Below, piece by piece: positions 25,121 to 37,284 of a stretch of DNA of 64,000 bases. A model generated the notes under the pieces. That model was not told where the DNA came from, searched no databases, and was given only the letters and a program-made list of their open reading frames with translations. Positions within the stretch are counted from its first letter, which is position 1. The number at the start of each line of letters is the position of its first letter. The DNA comes from Siphonodentalium dalli (taxonomy: Eukaryota > Mollusca > Scaphopoda > Gadilida > Siphonodentaliidae). Location of the stretch: contig CP136067.1 of NCBI GenBank assembly GCA_032622095.1, positions 61,948,893 to 62,012,892 of the forward strand, given 5' to 3'. The translations under genes were made by a program, and so were the position numbers.

Positions 25121-25485
25121 GCAAAATACGACCCTTAGCCATTTTGAATTGTACTATCGCAAAATAAAATATTAATATGAGCTTACAAAGAATATCTGAT
25201 ATAGCCCTAATAATAAATAATAATTTGAGCTTAGAAAGAATATCTGATATACCCCTAATTTAAATGCCAAAATACAGTCAAATTCTAAATTGAAAAATGG
25301 CCGTAACTTAAAAATAAGTGGACGGAACCCATATTCGAACTTGACCTGAATCTTTAGCTGGGAAATACACATACCAACTTTGGTTCAGATCAATTAAATA
25401 ATCCAAACTGCAGTTATCGTTCGGACAGATGGATGGACAGACTAATTATATAATAGGACCTTTTTTTCAAAAGGGCGTATAAAAA
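25117..25485 (+). mobile_element. Repeat family B, copy 1
   Basis: Contains the family phrases 'gcaaaatacgaccc', 'gccgtaacttaaaa', 'ggacggaacccatattcgaa', 'cttgacctg', then 'ggatggacagactaattata' and the 3' terminus 'cctttttttcaaaagggcg'. The same 3' terminus occurs at about 30110, and decayed at about 33195. No coding capacity. Confidence 0.75.
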
Positions 25486-25979
25486 TCCTCCAAATCTGGC
25501 CTATGATGACTGAGACAGAGAGCTCCAAATATATTATGGATGAACGGAACCATTTCTATATCCCCAGTCAATCTTCAGTCACAGGTTAACAATGAAGTTT
25601 AGGAGAGCATGGTTTTATATTCTGATGACAAAATATAAGAGGAACAAAAAACCTTTAAAAACACAGTCAGTTGCTGTATGATGTGATGACAATAATTTAG
25701 AAATAAGTGAATTCACTGGACATTCTCAAGCAAACTCTTGGATAAACGCAGAAACATTTCACAAAAGATGGTACTTAATTTTTACATGAAATTGCAGTGA
25801 AGAATCAAATATTATTTTCCATTTTGATGAGTTAATTTAACTCAAGGGGCCTTATTATAAACAGATTGCCTGTGTAACAAAATATAAGATTTCTCAAAGG
25901 CTACAATATTCTTATATTAACCAAGACAAACGACGTCACCAGTCATTTTGTTATCTAAATAAATGTTATCAAATGTTGT
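25486..25979. other. Noncoding stretch
   Basis: Nothing supported beyond short AT-rich frames; it separates repeat families B and C. Confidence 0.5.
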
Positions 25980-26860
25980 GCATCAAAGATGGCTCTGGTC
26001 AAGTTGTTTTTGCCCGTAAGAGTGAATCTGTTCCACTGAGAATCACTAAAAATGGACGAACTATATAAACAACCATAACTCAGAACTAAAGGCTATAACT
26101 CACGTAAATAAAATCGGACAAACCTGGTTTTTAAACTCAATCAAGATATTTTTGTGAAAGATACATATACCTGATATGAATGGAATCGGTCGACAGTTGT
26201 TCAAGTTTTCACACTCACGGTCATAAAATTGATAAAAATAGACAAACTGAGGGCCGTTAGGTAAAATAATTTGGACAAACCTGGTTTTCAGACTTGATCG
26301 AGATATTTTTGTGATAGGTCCACATATCAAATATGAATGTAATAAGTTGACACATGTTCAAGTTCTTGAATTGGCAGTCATAAAATAGCTAAAAATAGAC
26401 TAAGTGCCATAACTCCGGTAAAAAGGATTGGAAAAATCTGATTTTTAAACTGATTCAAGATATTGTTATGAAAGATGTATTATGTATATACCAAATATGA
26501 ATGAAATTGGTTTGTTCAAGTTACTAACAGACCTAAATTTTCCTAAAATATTAAAAATGGAAAACTCGGGTATTAAAAGGATCGAACAAATCTGGTTTTC
26601 GAACTCATTCGAGATATTGTTGTAAAAGATTCATATACTAAATATGAATCAATCAGACCTAATATTGCTAAAAATAGACTGAGCCATAACTCAGGTAAAA
26701 ATAATCGGACAAACATGGTTTTTGGACTTGAAGGAGTTATGCTTACGAGAGATCCATATACCAAATATGAATGAAATTGATGAACGTTTGTTCTAGTTAT
26801 CGCATTAATAGATAAAATTTCTATAAATATAAACAAGTGGCATAACCCTTACAAGACAGG
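25980..26860 (+). repeat. Repeat family C tandem array (copy 1)
   Basis: The head 'gcatcaaagatggctctggt' is followed by about five units of roughly 150-165 bp. Units share 'ccataactcaggtaaaa', 'cggacaaacctggtttt', 'gagatattgttgtgaaag', 'ccaaatatgaatg' and 'gtcataaaattgctaaaaat'. The same head and units recur at 56663 and 58370. The minus-strand frames across it are a by-product of the repeat. Confidence 0.82.
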
Positions 26861-28857
26861 GTCACCATCAGCCGCGAGAGATATATATTAAAGACAGGGT
26901 CCATATAGCGGGTAGTCCATAAAATCCAGGGTCCACATCGGCCAGTGTCCATATCAGCCCGGGTCCCTATCAACTGACATTTGGCATAAAACCCTTATTA
27001 GAAATATTGTCTTTTAAACAGAAATATGCTAAAACAACTTAACTTTATAGACAGACAATATAATTTTACATACCCATGTTCTATATATTCTGTGTGCGCA
27101 CTCTTAACTTTCCACACATAATCCCATACAAATTATTTTAGGTATTAACTCTACCCACCACAAAAACAGTTACATATTCCAAATCCCAAAGGGAGTTCTA
27201 AAGAGAAAAACTCTAAAACGTTATGATACCCAATTCAGAAGAAGTTAAATATTGATATTGATTGATTGTTTATATAAATAGATAAATGGACCCATGAGGT
27301 ATTGTATCAGTCGAATGCCCACAGTAAAGCTATATCAGGGTGACAATAACTGCGCAATATGCAGTGAGTTATTTGTGACAATATGCAGTGAGTTATTTAT
27401 GACAATAAGTAAAACTGAATCTAATTTGAAAGTCTGAACTCAGCTTGAATATCGATAAAAGCATTCAAATACAAACTACATACAATGGCATACAATACAG
27501 AAATAAGTGACTGAACCCATTTACAATATAAACCCAATGCCTCTTTTGTTCTGTTCTGCTGTATACACAGATGGCTTATGTCTAACAGCTTGAGAGGATT
27601 TCCAATAACAGCCCTCCATTTGTGATGGACAACAAAAAGGACATTGACCAGTCAGAGAATAATTACCTACCTCGAGGTATGAATAACTACTTTAAAGGCA
27701 GGCTCCGAGGAGACAAAGAGACACATCCCTCAAAATACCCAATATGGGCAGGAACCTACCTCCAGATGTGAACACACAACATGCAGTACCACAGTGCGAT
27801 CAGTGCTGCGTAAGTTCTGCAGGAATTTACCAGAGAAATCAACATTGGTTTGTGTGTATAGGTAAAAACTTGATAAAAATCAATATTGTGACATTATGCA
27901 CCTAAGATAGGAACACACATATCAGTGACTGCTGGTCGGCAGCGGCGATCATATAAGCCCCGCTGATGGGAAACCGGTGCCGACGCTGCACAGCAAACTG
28001 ATATGTACCAAACAAATTAAAGCATACGAGTATAGGAGTCTTGGAACAATGTACCAGGCTGGTCCGTTGCCTAACAACACCGATAAACGGAGACCATTAA
28101 ATGGTAATGTCAACTTACATCGACAAATAAGGGATATGTAACCGTGGCTGTACCATTACAGTTTTATTATGTGGAGATTTATAGGGCAGTTCTGCAGCAG
28201 GATGATTTAGTTGCAATGTTTAATGTTGCATTGAGCGATGTAGCTGGAGAGTCCTGATTTACAACTACTTGCAACTATCCTCCACCAACCCCTCACCATT
28301 TCTGATTGGTATGAATAACCTTGTCTCTAAAGTTATGTAAAAAGTTGATAAAATGTATCTGCAGAGACAACTTACAGTATGCCAAGATTATAATTATAAT
28401 CTTTGTTCTACTTAGTATAGCTATTTTTATACTAAATGACAACATTGTAATTATATTTGGGGATAATACAAAACATGGATCTTTTCATTTCATTGTTGGC
28501 AAATTGGGAACAAATCTTTCAAGATGGTATATCTTGTCCTGTAGTAATTATGAATCGAACACCTTTCTCAACAAATGCTTCTATAATTTAATATTGATTT
28601 CATTTCGAATTTTCTGGTATACCGTAATACATATCGGACATTTTGCCTTGGTGGAAAGTGCCAACAAGATAGAGTTGTCCCACTTGCTATGCTCTGAACG
28701 TTTCCACGAGCCTTGAGTTTGGCAGAAATGTTTGGAAAGTAGCAAGCGAGAGAACAGTATCTCTATCTGAGATCGTGTGAAGTTTCATCACCGATCTGTT
28801 GTAAAAATAGCCTGTAAAAATGTCCCAATTGATTGTAAGTGTTATAACAGAAAATTT
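26861..28857. other. Gene-free stretch
   Basis: 26862-26985 holds a short degenerate tandem of 'cagggtccatatc'-like units. A possible 100-bp inverted pair ('acatatcagt' at about 27917 and its complement at about 28002) brackets a GC-richer segment. A 131-codon plus-strand frame at 28321-28716 has no recognisable motif and is not called. Confidence 0.45.
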
Positions 28858-30135
28858 AAAATGAAAGTGTCAATGACACTGTAGCTCAACTTAGAAAGGG
28901 AATAATTTAATGTATTACACTCAATGGAGCGATTAGGAATGCAGAAAGTTGAAATGTCTAAGTAATACTAGATTATCAACAGGAAGAGATATATATATAT
29001 ATATATATAAAAGTAAAATCCAAGATGGTTGCTGGCGGCTATGTTTTCCAATAAAATTCAAAAACATTTGATAGCTTCGATCTAGTAAGATCAGTATCAA
29101 AATTAATATGAAGTCTGGAGATGATCGGATGAGGGAAGTGGACTGTAGGGTGTGCCAAAGGATTTAGTCAAGCAAAGAGTAAAATCCAAGATGGCTGACA
29201 AATTTCATGATGATCTGACCAAAGGTACGACCTGTAGCCTGTGTGAAAGGATTTAGTCAAGCAAAGAGTAAAATCCAAGATGGCTGCCAGCGGCCATGAC
29301 GACCCCAAAATTACTCGTTCTTATCTACATGTCAATGTCTAAACGTATGACCTGTAGCCCGTGCCAAAGGATTTAGTCAAGCAAAGAGTAAAATCCGAGA
29401 TGGTTGCCGGCGGCCATGTTTTTTGGCCGAATGACCCCAAAATTACTCATTCCATTCTACATGTCAATATTAACATCTGTGACAAATTTCATAATGATCA
29501 GACGAACAGTACGACCTGTAGCCCGTGCTAATGGATCGAATTTTGAAATCCAAGATGGCCACTGGCAGCCATGTTTTTTGTCCGAATGACCCCAAAATGA
29601 CTCGTTCCCATCTACATTCCAATTTCGACAGCCATGACAAATTTTATGATGATCAGACTAAAGGTACGACCTGTAGCCCGTGCCAAAGGATTTAGTCATG
29701 CAAAGAGTAAAATCCAAGATGGCGGCTGGCGTCCATGTTTTTTGACCGAATGACCCCAAAATGACTCGTTCCCATCTACATGTCATTGTTAACATCCATG
29801 ACAAATTTCATGATGATCAGACGAACAGTACGACCTGTAGCCCGTGCTAATGGATTTAATTTTGAAATCCAAGATGGCCGCTGGCAGCCATTTTTTTTTC
29901 CGAATGACCCCAAAATGAATCGTTCCGGTCTAAATGTTGATGTCAACAGCTATGACAAATTTCATAATGATCCGACCAAAGGTACGACCTGTAGCCTGTA
30001 TTGTTGACGAATCACGCACACGGACGACAGATTAAAGCCATATGACAGTTTGCACTCAAAAATACACATAACGGACAGACGGACGGACGGACAGACTGAT
30101 TACATAATACGACCTTTTTTTTCAAAAAGGGCGAA
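28858..30135 (+). mobile_element. Family A array fused to a family B 3' terminus
   Basis: The left end repeats the 1308 element ('aagtgtcaatgacactgtag', 'agctcaactt'). About seven units follow with 'ccaagatggctg', 'gaccccaaaatgactcgttc' and 'acgacctgtagcccgtgc'; spacing between 'gatggc' cores is about 90-165 bp. The right end is GGAC-rich and then carries 'cctttttttttcaaaaaggg', as in family B at 25460. The element therefore appears chimeric. A (TA)n run lies at about 28988-29008. Confidence 0.75.
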
Positions 30136-30432
30136 TACAAATTTATATGGTCAAAAAAGAGGCAAGCTCAGGCAACATTTCATCATCAGTAAGAATGTCC
30201 TAGCCTCTTAGTATTTTAGATTCATGAGATTCAAACTCAATGAAAAGTTCTTTACACAGTTGGAGAAATCAAAACCTGAAGGATATCCACATGCACAAAC
30301 AAATGGATGGACATATATCATGTCTATAGTCCCAAAATGTTGAAAACATCAGGGGACCATAAATGAGACAAATGGACATTGATAACTGCATCCAGATTGT
30401 CCCAATCGTAATAAAAGGTCGGCCGACTACAG

Positions 30433-31423
30433 TGTCCCCCGACAACGTGGCAAGTCGATGGCCGCTTTGTTAAAGAATTTTTTTTAAATGTCTATGGTCG
30501 CTTTGTTAAAGAAATTAAACCAGAGTTTCAAATCTCTACATTTAAAACTGTAGGAGGAGTTGATTACACCATGAAGGTACCCAATCTCATCCAAAAGGCA
30601 AAAATGTTCCAAATTTTCTAAGTCGAAAACCCCCCGAAAATATGGAAAAAATGATATTTATTATAGCTATATAGATGTTGCAAATCACCAACATGTTAGG
30701 AACAATATCCCAGAGTTTCAAATCTCTACATTTAAAACTGTAGGAGGAGTTGATTACACCTTGAAGGTACCCAATCTCATCCAAAAGGCAAAAATGTTCC
30801 AAATTTTCTAAGTCGAAAACCCCCCAAAAATATGGAAAAAATTATATTTTTTATTAGCTATATAGATGTTGCAAATCATCAACATGTTAGGAACAATATC
30901 CCAGAGTTTATAATCTCTACATTTAAAACTGTAGGAGGAGTTGATTACACCTTGAAGGTACCCAATCTCATCCAAAAGGCAAAAATTTTCAAAATTTTCT
31001 AAGTCAAAAACCCCCCGAAAATATGGATTTTTTTTAATTTTTCATTAGCTATATAGATGTTGCAAATCACCAACATGTTAGGAACAATATCCCAGAGTTT
31101 CAAATCTCTACATTTAATACTGTAGGAGGAGTTGATTACACCATGAAGGTACCCAATCTCATCCAAAAGGCAAAAATTTTCAAAATTTTCTAAGTCGAAA
31201 ACCCCCCCAAAAATATGGAAAAAATTATATGTTTGATTAGCTATATAGATGTTGCAAATCACCAACATGTTAGGAACAATATCCCAGAGTTTCAAATCTC
31301 TACGTTTAAAACTGTAGGAGGAGTTGATTACACCATGAAGGTACCCAATCTCGGATGCACGGACGGACGCACGGACGGACGAGGGTCATTTCTATAGTCC
31401 TCCGACGGAAACGTCGGGGGACA
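30433..31423. mobile_element. Family D element: five 191-bp units within TGTCCCCC inverted termini
   Basis: Ends are TGTCCCCCGACAACG at 30433 and the complement TTGTCCCCCGACGTT ending at about 31425. Units begin with 'cagagtttcaaatctctaca' at 30521, 30711, 30902, 31093 and 31285 (spacing 190, 191, 191, 192). A GGAC-rich segment (31358-31382) precedes the right end. Frames stay open on the minus strand because the period is near a multiple of three; no protein family is recognised. A short copy with the same termini lies at 36841. Confidence 0.85.
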
Positions 31424-32704
31424 ACAAATGAATCGGTATTTCTGACATGGATAAATGGATGGTTGTACTGACATCACTGTCTGACCACAATGTTAGCATA
31501 TCAGAAAATATGTGTCTAATTGCACGCTGATACATGCACAAACAGACATACAGACTTTGCATAAGGAACAAGCAGGGCTATATAAACCCAACAGCGGGAC
31601 TCTTGTCTGTGGCCAGATTGTCACCATGGCAGCGACTGCATCCCTATTCATCAGTGATTTAATTATATACTAAGTACATAAGGCAGTAAATCATGACTCA
31701 CACCGATATCATTTCTGCCTTTGTCCTGCCATCCAACCCAAACAATAGGCACGGGGCAGGCGAACTTTATAGCTAGCGATATATCTCCACTGCTCCAGCT
31801 ATTCAATAAAATCTGATTAACCAACAGACTAACAGTCCTTTGTTATGCCGAATTTAGTGAAATATATAATTCAATTAAAGTGGGTCACACATTTTTATTG
31901 ATTGGCGTGGTGAGAATACAGAAATAAATCAGAGGCATAAACCGGGCAGATGGTATCATGCTGACAAAGTGAGTAAGTCAAATATAAAACTCTACAGCAA
32001 TTAATGTACAGAGCTACCCTTGCTCTGTCACAAACCAATAAGCACGTAGCTGCATATCAATGATGCATTTATATCTTGAACACAATCAATTTCCATTGGT
32101 CTGTATATCCAGACATCTATTCTTCCTGTCCAGTCACACATAGAAAGATATTTAGACCCCCACAGATATATTTAGACTAATGACTAAAGTTACACATATT
32201 GTTCATAACTTAAAATTTTGAAGATAGTATTAGATGTCAATCGAAAGAGCATTGGATCTGTCTGACACCACAAAACCATCTGACATTTAAAGTCATCGAT
32301 ACCAAAAAATAATTAGATCCAACCAATGCTTTCAAAAGAAAGTATTAATACTTTTTGAATTTTTATCAGCCTAGCAATAATTCCAATAAACGTCTCTTAA
32401 AAAGAGCATCCATGTTTCTGTCTCCCAAAAGCGGTAGATAATAAAGAGCGCATTCTCAATTATGATCATTATGAAGGACAGTGACTGTACATATTTTGCC
32501 TAATAGCCAAGAAATTAACATTGAAAATTTTGACTAATTTGGTATAAAATCGGACAGGTAATCTTTAACTAATGCAGGCATATTGCGCTATTGTTCTCTT
32601 CGGTATGGCGAGGAGCACTTTTTATTATCATAGCTTGTATGGAAACAGGAAATTTCACCCTTGGCTTGTTTGAAATTGCATTTCAGAATGATACTGTAAC
32701 AGTT
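31424..32704. other. Gene-free stretch
   Basis: No exon, RNA gene or repeat boundary supported. Confidence 0.5.
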
Positions 32705-33215
32705 GGAGTCATCACCCAACAAGAGCATCGCTAGGGCGTGGCAAAATACGTCTGTGGTAATTTCAACAAAAGGCCATAACGAGTAATCGATATGCAAAAT
32801 TTTAAAACAAACAGAAAACTATAATTAAAGCATCACCCGGAAACCAAAATAATCAAATTATAATTCAACAAGTACCAAAACTCTGGTTAAAATAGGCGGA
32901 CAGAACCCAAATTCGAACTTGACCTGTATTTTCATATTAGTAATCTGCATACAAAATTTGAAAACAGTCAGACAACTAAAACTAAAGTTATAATCTGGAA
33001 ACCACAATAATTGGCAAATTCAGTCGACAAGGACCATAACTCCGGCAAAAATTGGCAGGCGGAACCCAAATTTGAACTTGACCTGTATTTTGGGTTAATA
33101 AATTCAAATCTCATTCCATTCAGTTCAGTAGACTTAAGTTATCATCCAGAAACTGAAAAATGAACATACCAAAACATAATACATAATTTTTTGAAGGGTG
33201 TATGTATAAAAACAG
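32705..33215 (+). mobile_element. Repeat family B, copy 2
   Basis: Head 'aacaagagcatcgctagggc', then 'gtggcaaaatacg', 'ggccataacgag', two internal units with 'cggaacccaaattcgaactt' and 'gacctgtatttt', and a decayed 3' terminus near 33190 ('ttttttgaagggtgtatg'). The head is the motif amplified in the 24362 minisatellite. Confidence 0.75.
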
Positions 33216-33768
33216 AAATCTCTTTATTCAAAATCTGACTATTACTATTGAACATTTTTAATATTGCTGTGTTAGCCCAGATGTACATTGATACATTGTG
33301 CTTATTAGAGCTTCTGTCAAGACTGATAATGTAAAACTAAATGACCAAATAGTATGTATGCCATTAGATGAAATAAGGGTCTCAAACCTCCATATTATTT
33401 CACTATTTTAAACTTAACATCACTGTTAACTCTACACCAAAGTAAAAAATGTTGAAAAAAATTGGTAAGGTAAATGTTCAAATAATAGTTTATCTGAACA
33501 TTTCCTTGGGATAACTACTCATTAATGATCATTTATTCAGCATCGGAGGGGCCTGTGGCTTCAAGCACATTTGGACCTAAATGGAATGAGTATTTATATT
33601 AGTCTATATCTCCTCTAATGTGTCTGTAGCCCTGTTTCGATTCAGAGCAGAGTCCAGTTCTAGTTGGATTTAAATGTTGAGTAATTGGATGGCTATGAGG
33701 TTATTTTGAATTTTGTAAAGAAGTGAGTCACAAAATGTTTTGGCGCTGCTGTATACAGGGAAGTAGTC
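33216..33768. other. Noncoding stretch with a collapsed MITE-F hairpin
   Basis: At 33469-33517, 'ggtaaatgttcaaataatag' is followed by its near-complement 'atctgaacatttccttggg'. These are the outer hairpin arms of family F without the inner 'agttcaac' stem. No gene supported. Confidence 0.5.
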
Positions 33769-33966
33769 TTAAAGAGTTAACATATTAACTATGCTGCTGT
33801 ATCTTCCATAGTCACACTTGATAAAGCGAGCGGCCCTTCTCTGAATAATTTCTAGCTGTCTGATATCTTTTTCAATGTGGGCGTCCCAGACCATTGGACA
33901 ATATTCCAGACCTTTCCTGATCAAGGAAATATAAGCAACCATTTTTAGTGATTGTGAAACTGTCTC
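33769..33966 (-). pseudogene. LINE reverse-transcriptase C-terminal remnant
   Basis: Minus-strand translation contains LEYCPMVWDAHIEKDI, then QLEIIQRRAARFIKCDY, ending at a TAA at 33771-33769. This matches the well-known 'LEYAS.VWDPHT..D...LE..QRRAARF' signature just after the RT domain in Jockey/CR1-like non-LTR elements. It is preceded by a broken frame (in-frame stop near 33979), so it is a 5'-truncated, inactive fragment. Confidence 0.85.
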
Positions 33967-34910
33967 AAATTATGGCATAAGAAGGCCAGAGTAGAATTGG
34001 GCGTTTTTAAAAATTTTAGGTATGTATGCATGGTTACGCTAAGATAAGGTGTTTCTTTGATCAGCTCCAATTCACGTCTATCTCTCTTCTTTAGACTAAT
34101 TTTCTTTCACAGCTCTTATCCACTCATACTGTACTTTTCCCCGCCAAATATGATTAAAAATGCATTTTCCCAAGAAAATGTGTTAAACTGCACTATTGGT
34201 TGAGACTGTGTATGGCGGCACTTGACAACATACACTGATGACATTTTGCAGAGGTGGGAAATCCGGTTTATTATTTATAGTAAACTATATCAACAGTAAT
34301 AATATTTTCTCAACGACATCACCGGGCTTTGAGTTTTTGCTTGTGATTTCCAATAAATTCATTAAATTGACTGATATGAACAATCTTTTGAAGGATATTT
34401 GTTGATTTTAAAGTACATTTGAAGGAATGAAATATATTTAAGCACTTATAAAGGAGTACGTCAAAATTTAAGTACTTTTCAACCTATATCAATACCTGTA
34501 ATTGGAAATGTTATAGACCACTGTTATCATCCATCTGGCAGTCTGTTTGTGTAAGACTATTATAGAGTAGATTATAATACTATGAACTGCTTAATGCACC
34601 ACCTGGAAATAGCCCATCCAGTTCAGTTGATCACACTTGTTTTAGTGAGAAACTGGCTAACAAACAAGGTATTAAACAGGCACTGTAGACTGTAGAATCA
34701 GCTTGGCTGGCAATTGGGGTTACTTTGTTTCCCAAGGAGCAGGGGGAGGGGCGTGATGATGGCTGTATACTTTGAACAATCAGGCAAGGTTTTTAAGACA
34801 ATTTTTTAAAGAGAAAATGCTGAATGTACCTGTGATGGAACATAATGAAGCCATGGACAAAAGCAATATCTTCAATAGATGTTTTTAAATGATGCAAACA
34901 AAGACAGATA
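33967..34910. other. Noncoding stretch between the LINE remnant and the long-TIR element
   Basis: The first 100 bp or so may be older, frameshifted LINE sequence. Nothing else is supported. Confidence 0.45.
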
Positions 34911-36278
34911 TAGTCCAAGTCTTCTCGTACTAAAACTAGCTAAGATTTTGGGATGGAGAGATGCTAGTGTTTAGTCGGAGAACGCGCGCATAGCCTTCTT
35001 ATGACACGAGTTACGCCCAGGATCTGTGGCGGGAATCTGTGCTGTATTTTACTCGATTTACCTAACAAAGCAATACATGATGCTATATACGTCGGAAAGA
35101 GTGACATCTTATGGTCAGAATGGTGTATAATAATCTAACTTTAATGTTAAATTACACATAGAATATTCCGGTTGATTGCCACAAACATCGTTGTTTTTTC
35201 TGTTTGTTTACTTAACTGAAAGCCGAACTCAGGTTCCGAAGAACTTCGGCATTGTCGGGTGTTTGTTCTGAGTATTCTAGTTTCCGTTTCTATATATAGC
35301 GCGGGGTTTTCCCGAACAAAATGGTGAAAACCGATCGCCGCAAAGTCCAGTTTCCAATGTGCTTTGAGAACAATTCCCGCACTAAAAACTTAATGACATA
35401 ATGGAGGATCAGAAAGGTAGTTTTGTTGACAATTTTCGCAAGCAACTTGTCAAAATTGGAGCAAATTAGAACTCTTGTGTCTGACTTGCCATGCGTGTGA
35501 TTTTCATCCATGTGCATTTTGACTTTTGTGTTGATAAAATAATCGGAGAACCGAATCACACAGTTTCGAAATATAGTTCTTCCGTTTTAGTGGGACTTTT
35601 CAAACTTAAGGTTAAAAATTTATACAAATTTTGTTTGATTTTTTGTGTGCTTAACAAGAGCAGTATATTGCTCTGTTCGCTTAGTATATATCTTAATTTC
35701 GCTGAAGTCCACCAAATGTGGGAAATGTTGCACCATATTATTTATTCTAATGTTCGTTGTGTTTACACTGTTTTAAACTTTGAGAGGGTTGTAATTCCCC
35801 GTAATTTATTTAATGTATTACATTTATATCTTCAATGTTTAATTAATTTATTTATTTTTTATTTATTGACACACATAATTACGATTACAATGGAGAATTC
35901 ATCGTAATTTGCGTTGTCAGTCGAAAATCTACGGAATATTTTCAACGGAAAATGCCGAACACAGTTCGCGAGGTCAACTGAGTTTGCATACTTTTAAAAA
36001 TTTGTAAACATTGCGGTAAATGTCTCTTTTCGCATTAAATTACCGCTTTCAATTCACAACTGATGTGGGGTTCAGATCAAATAGCATGTCTTCTGCGGAA
36101 AATATCTTTTATTGTCGCAATTGTGATATTTTATTTCATATAATTGTGGTTTTATTTGAGCGGGTCATTAACGCTTAACTCGTGTCATAAGAAGGCTATG
36201 CGCGCGTTCTCGGACTAAACACTAGCATCTCTCCATCCCAAAATCTTAGCTAGTTTTAGTACGAGAAGACTTGGACTA
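34911..36278. mobile_element. Mutator-like non-autonomous element with 103-bp terminal inverted repeats
   Basis: Arms 34911-35013 and 36176-36278 are inverted copies with a single mismatch in 103 bp and no gap. The terminus is TAGTCCAAGTCTTCTCGTAC. Immediate flanks are 'agacagata' (34902-34910) and 'agccagata' (36279-36287), a 9-bp target duplication with one difference. Long terminal repeats with a 9-bp duplication are the hallmark of Mutator-like elements. The 1.16-kb interior has no transposase; its longest frame (35491-35907) is low-complexity. Near identity of the arms suggests recent mobility. Confidence 0.88.
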
Positions 36279-36840
36279 AGCCAGATATTGGGATCCCATA
36301 AAATATGTACAAAACAAAAACAATGCAAATTTGTTTATGAAGCTGAGAACATGTATATCTCTTTGAAAGAACAGTAATAATAACACTCTTTGCATGGTGT
36401 ATAGCTTTCAAAAGATTTTTTGGCTAAACTTGGATATCCTATTGGTATTCAGCTTCAGATGAAAGAGAAAATTAAGAAGCTAAATCAATAAGTGTTGTGG
36501 TGCACTGACTCAAAGTAACTACTTATGAATCATTAAACCTAGCATTATGACACACAGACTCTCACAGACACAGGACATCAAAATTGATCTGGTTTGATGT
36601 GTCCTATCTGGAAAAGGGAGAATAAATGAAATCCAAACAAAACACTGATTCCAGCAATTGATTACTGAGAACTGGGAATGGAGGGTCCTCAATACACAAA
36701 GACAAATAAGAAATCTACATTATTTCTGATTAGATGATGATCAGGATATTGCAAGGTTTACTTCATGGGAAGGGGAATGATTCCCAAAGTTAGTGAATAA
36801 AACAATACACTAAAATTAAAATAAAAGGCTGCTCGGCCAG
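36279..36840. other. Noncoding stretch
   Basis: Nothing supported beyond short frames; it separates the Mutator-like element from the short family D copy. Confidence 0.5.
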
Positions 36841-37277
36841 TGTCCCCCAACATGGTGGCTTCATTTGAAACTGGGTTTTTGTAGAAATATATTATCTGGA
36901 TAAAATATTTGTGCATTGTCTCATAAATGAACTGCATACAAATAACCTAATCTGGAAAAACTATTAAAAGTCGAAATATGACCTCAAATTGGCACAAAAT
37001 CAACAAAATTGAAAAAAGTTTTTAAAAAAATCCATCCCAGGATGTATGATTCTATGTTGAAAAATAGCAATAACTCCACCAAAATGAGTGCGACTATTCC
37101 CAAAATCGTAGGTGAACAGGTTCGATTGCTGGTTGATATATGTGCCAACTTTTTTTAAAAATTGACCAGAAAATGACAGAAAACAGGCTTGGACAAAGTT
37201 CCGGAAAGGACGGACACATGAATGGCATGGATCCACGAGGGTCATTACTATAGTCGTCCGACGAAATGTTGGGGACA
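36841..37277. mobile_element. Short family D element
   Basis: Ends TGTCCCCCAACATGG (36841) and the complement TGTCCCCAACATTTCG (ending 37277). The segment before the right end ('gagggtcattactatagtcg', then 'tccgacg') is nearly the same as at 31381-31410. The interior instead carries phrases of family E ('aaaatgagtgcgact', 'aaaaattgaccagaaaa'), so the termini are shared by different internal modules. Confidence 0.75.
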
Positions 37278-37284
37278 ATTAATA

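Noticed and set aside
28321-28716. 131-codon plus-strand frame
   Set aside because: No recognisable motif, AT-driven composition, no Kozak or exon context.
30999-31295. Repetitive minus-strand frame in family D
   Set aside because: Stays open only because the 191-bp unit is close to a multiple of three; it is a repeat by-product.
35491-35907. 138-codon frame inside the Mutator-like element, as a transposase
   Set aside because: No DDE or zinc-binding signature and low-complexity composition; the element looks non-autonomous.
34911-36278. Tc1/mariner origin (TA at both ends) for the long-TIR element
   Set aside because: The TA belongs to the inverted repeat itself, and a 9-bp flanking duplication fits a Mutator-like origin better.
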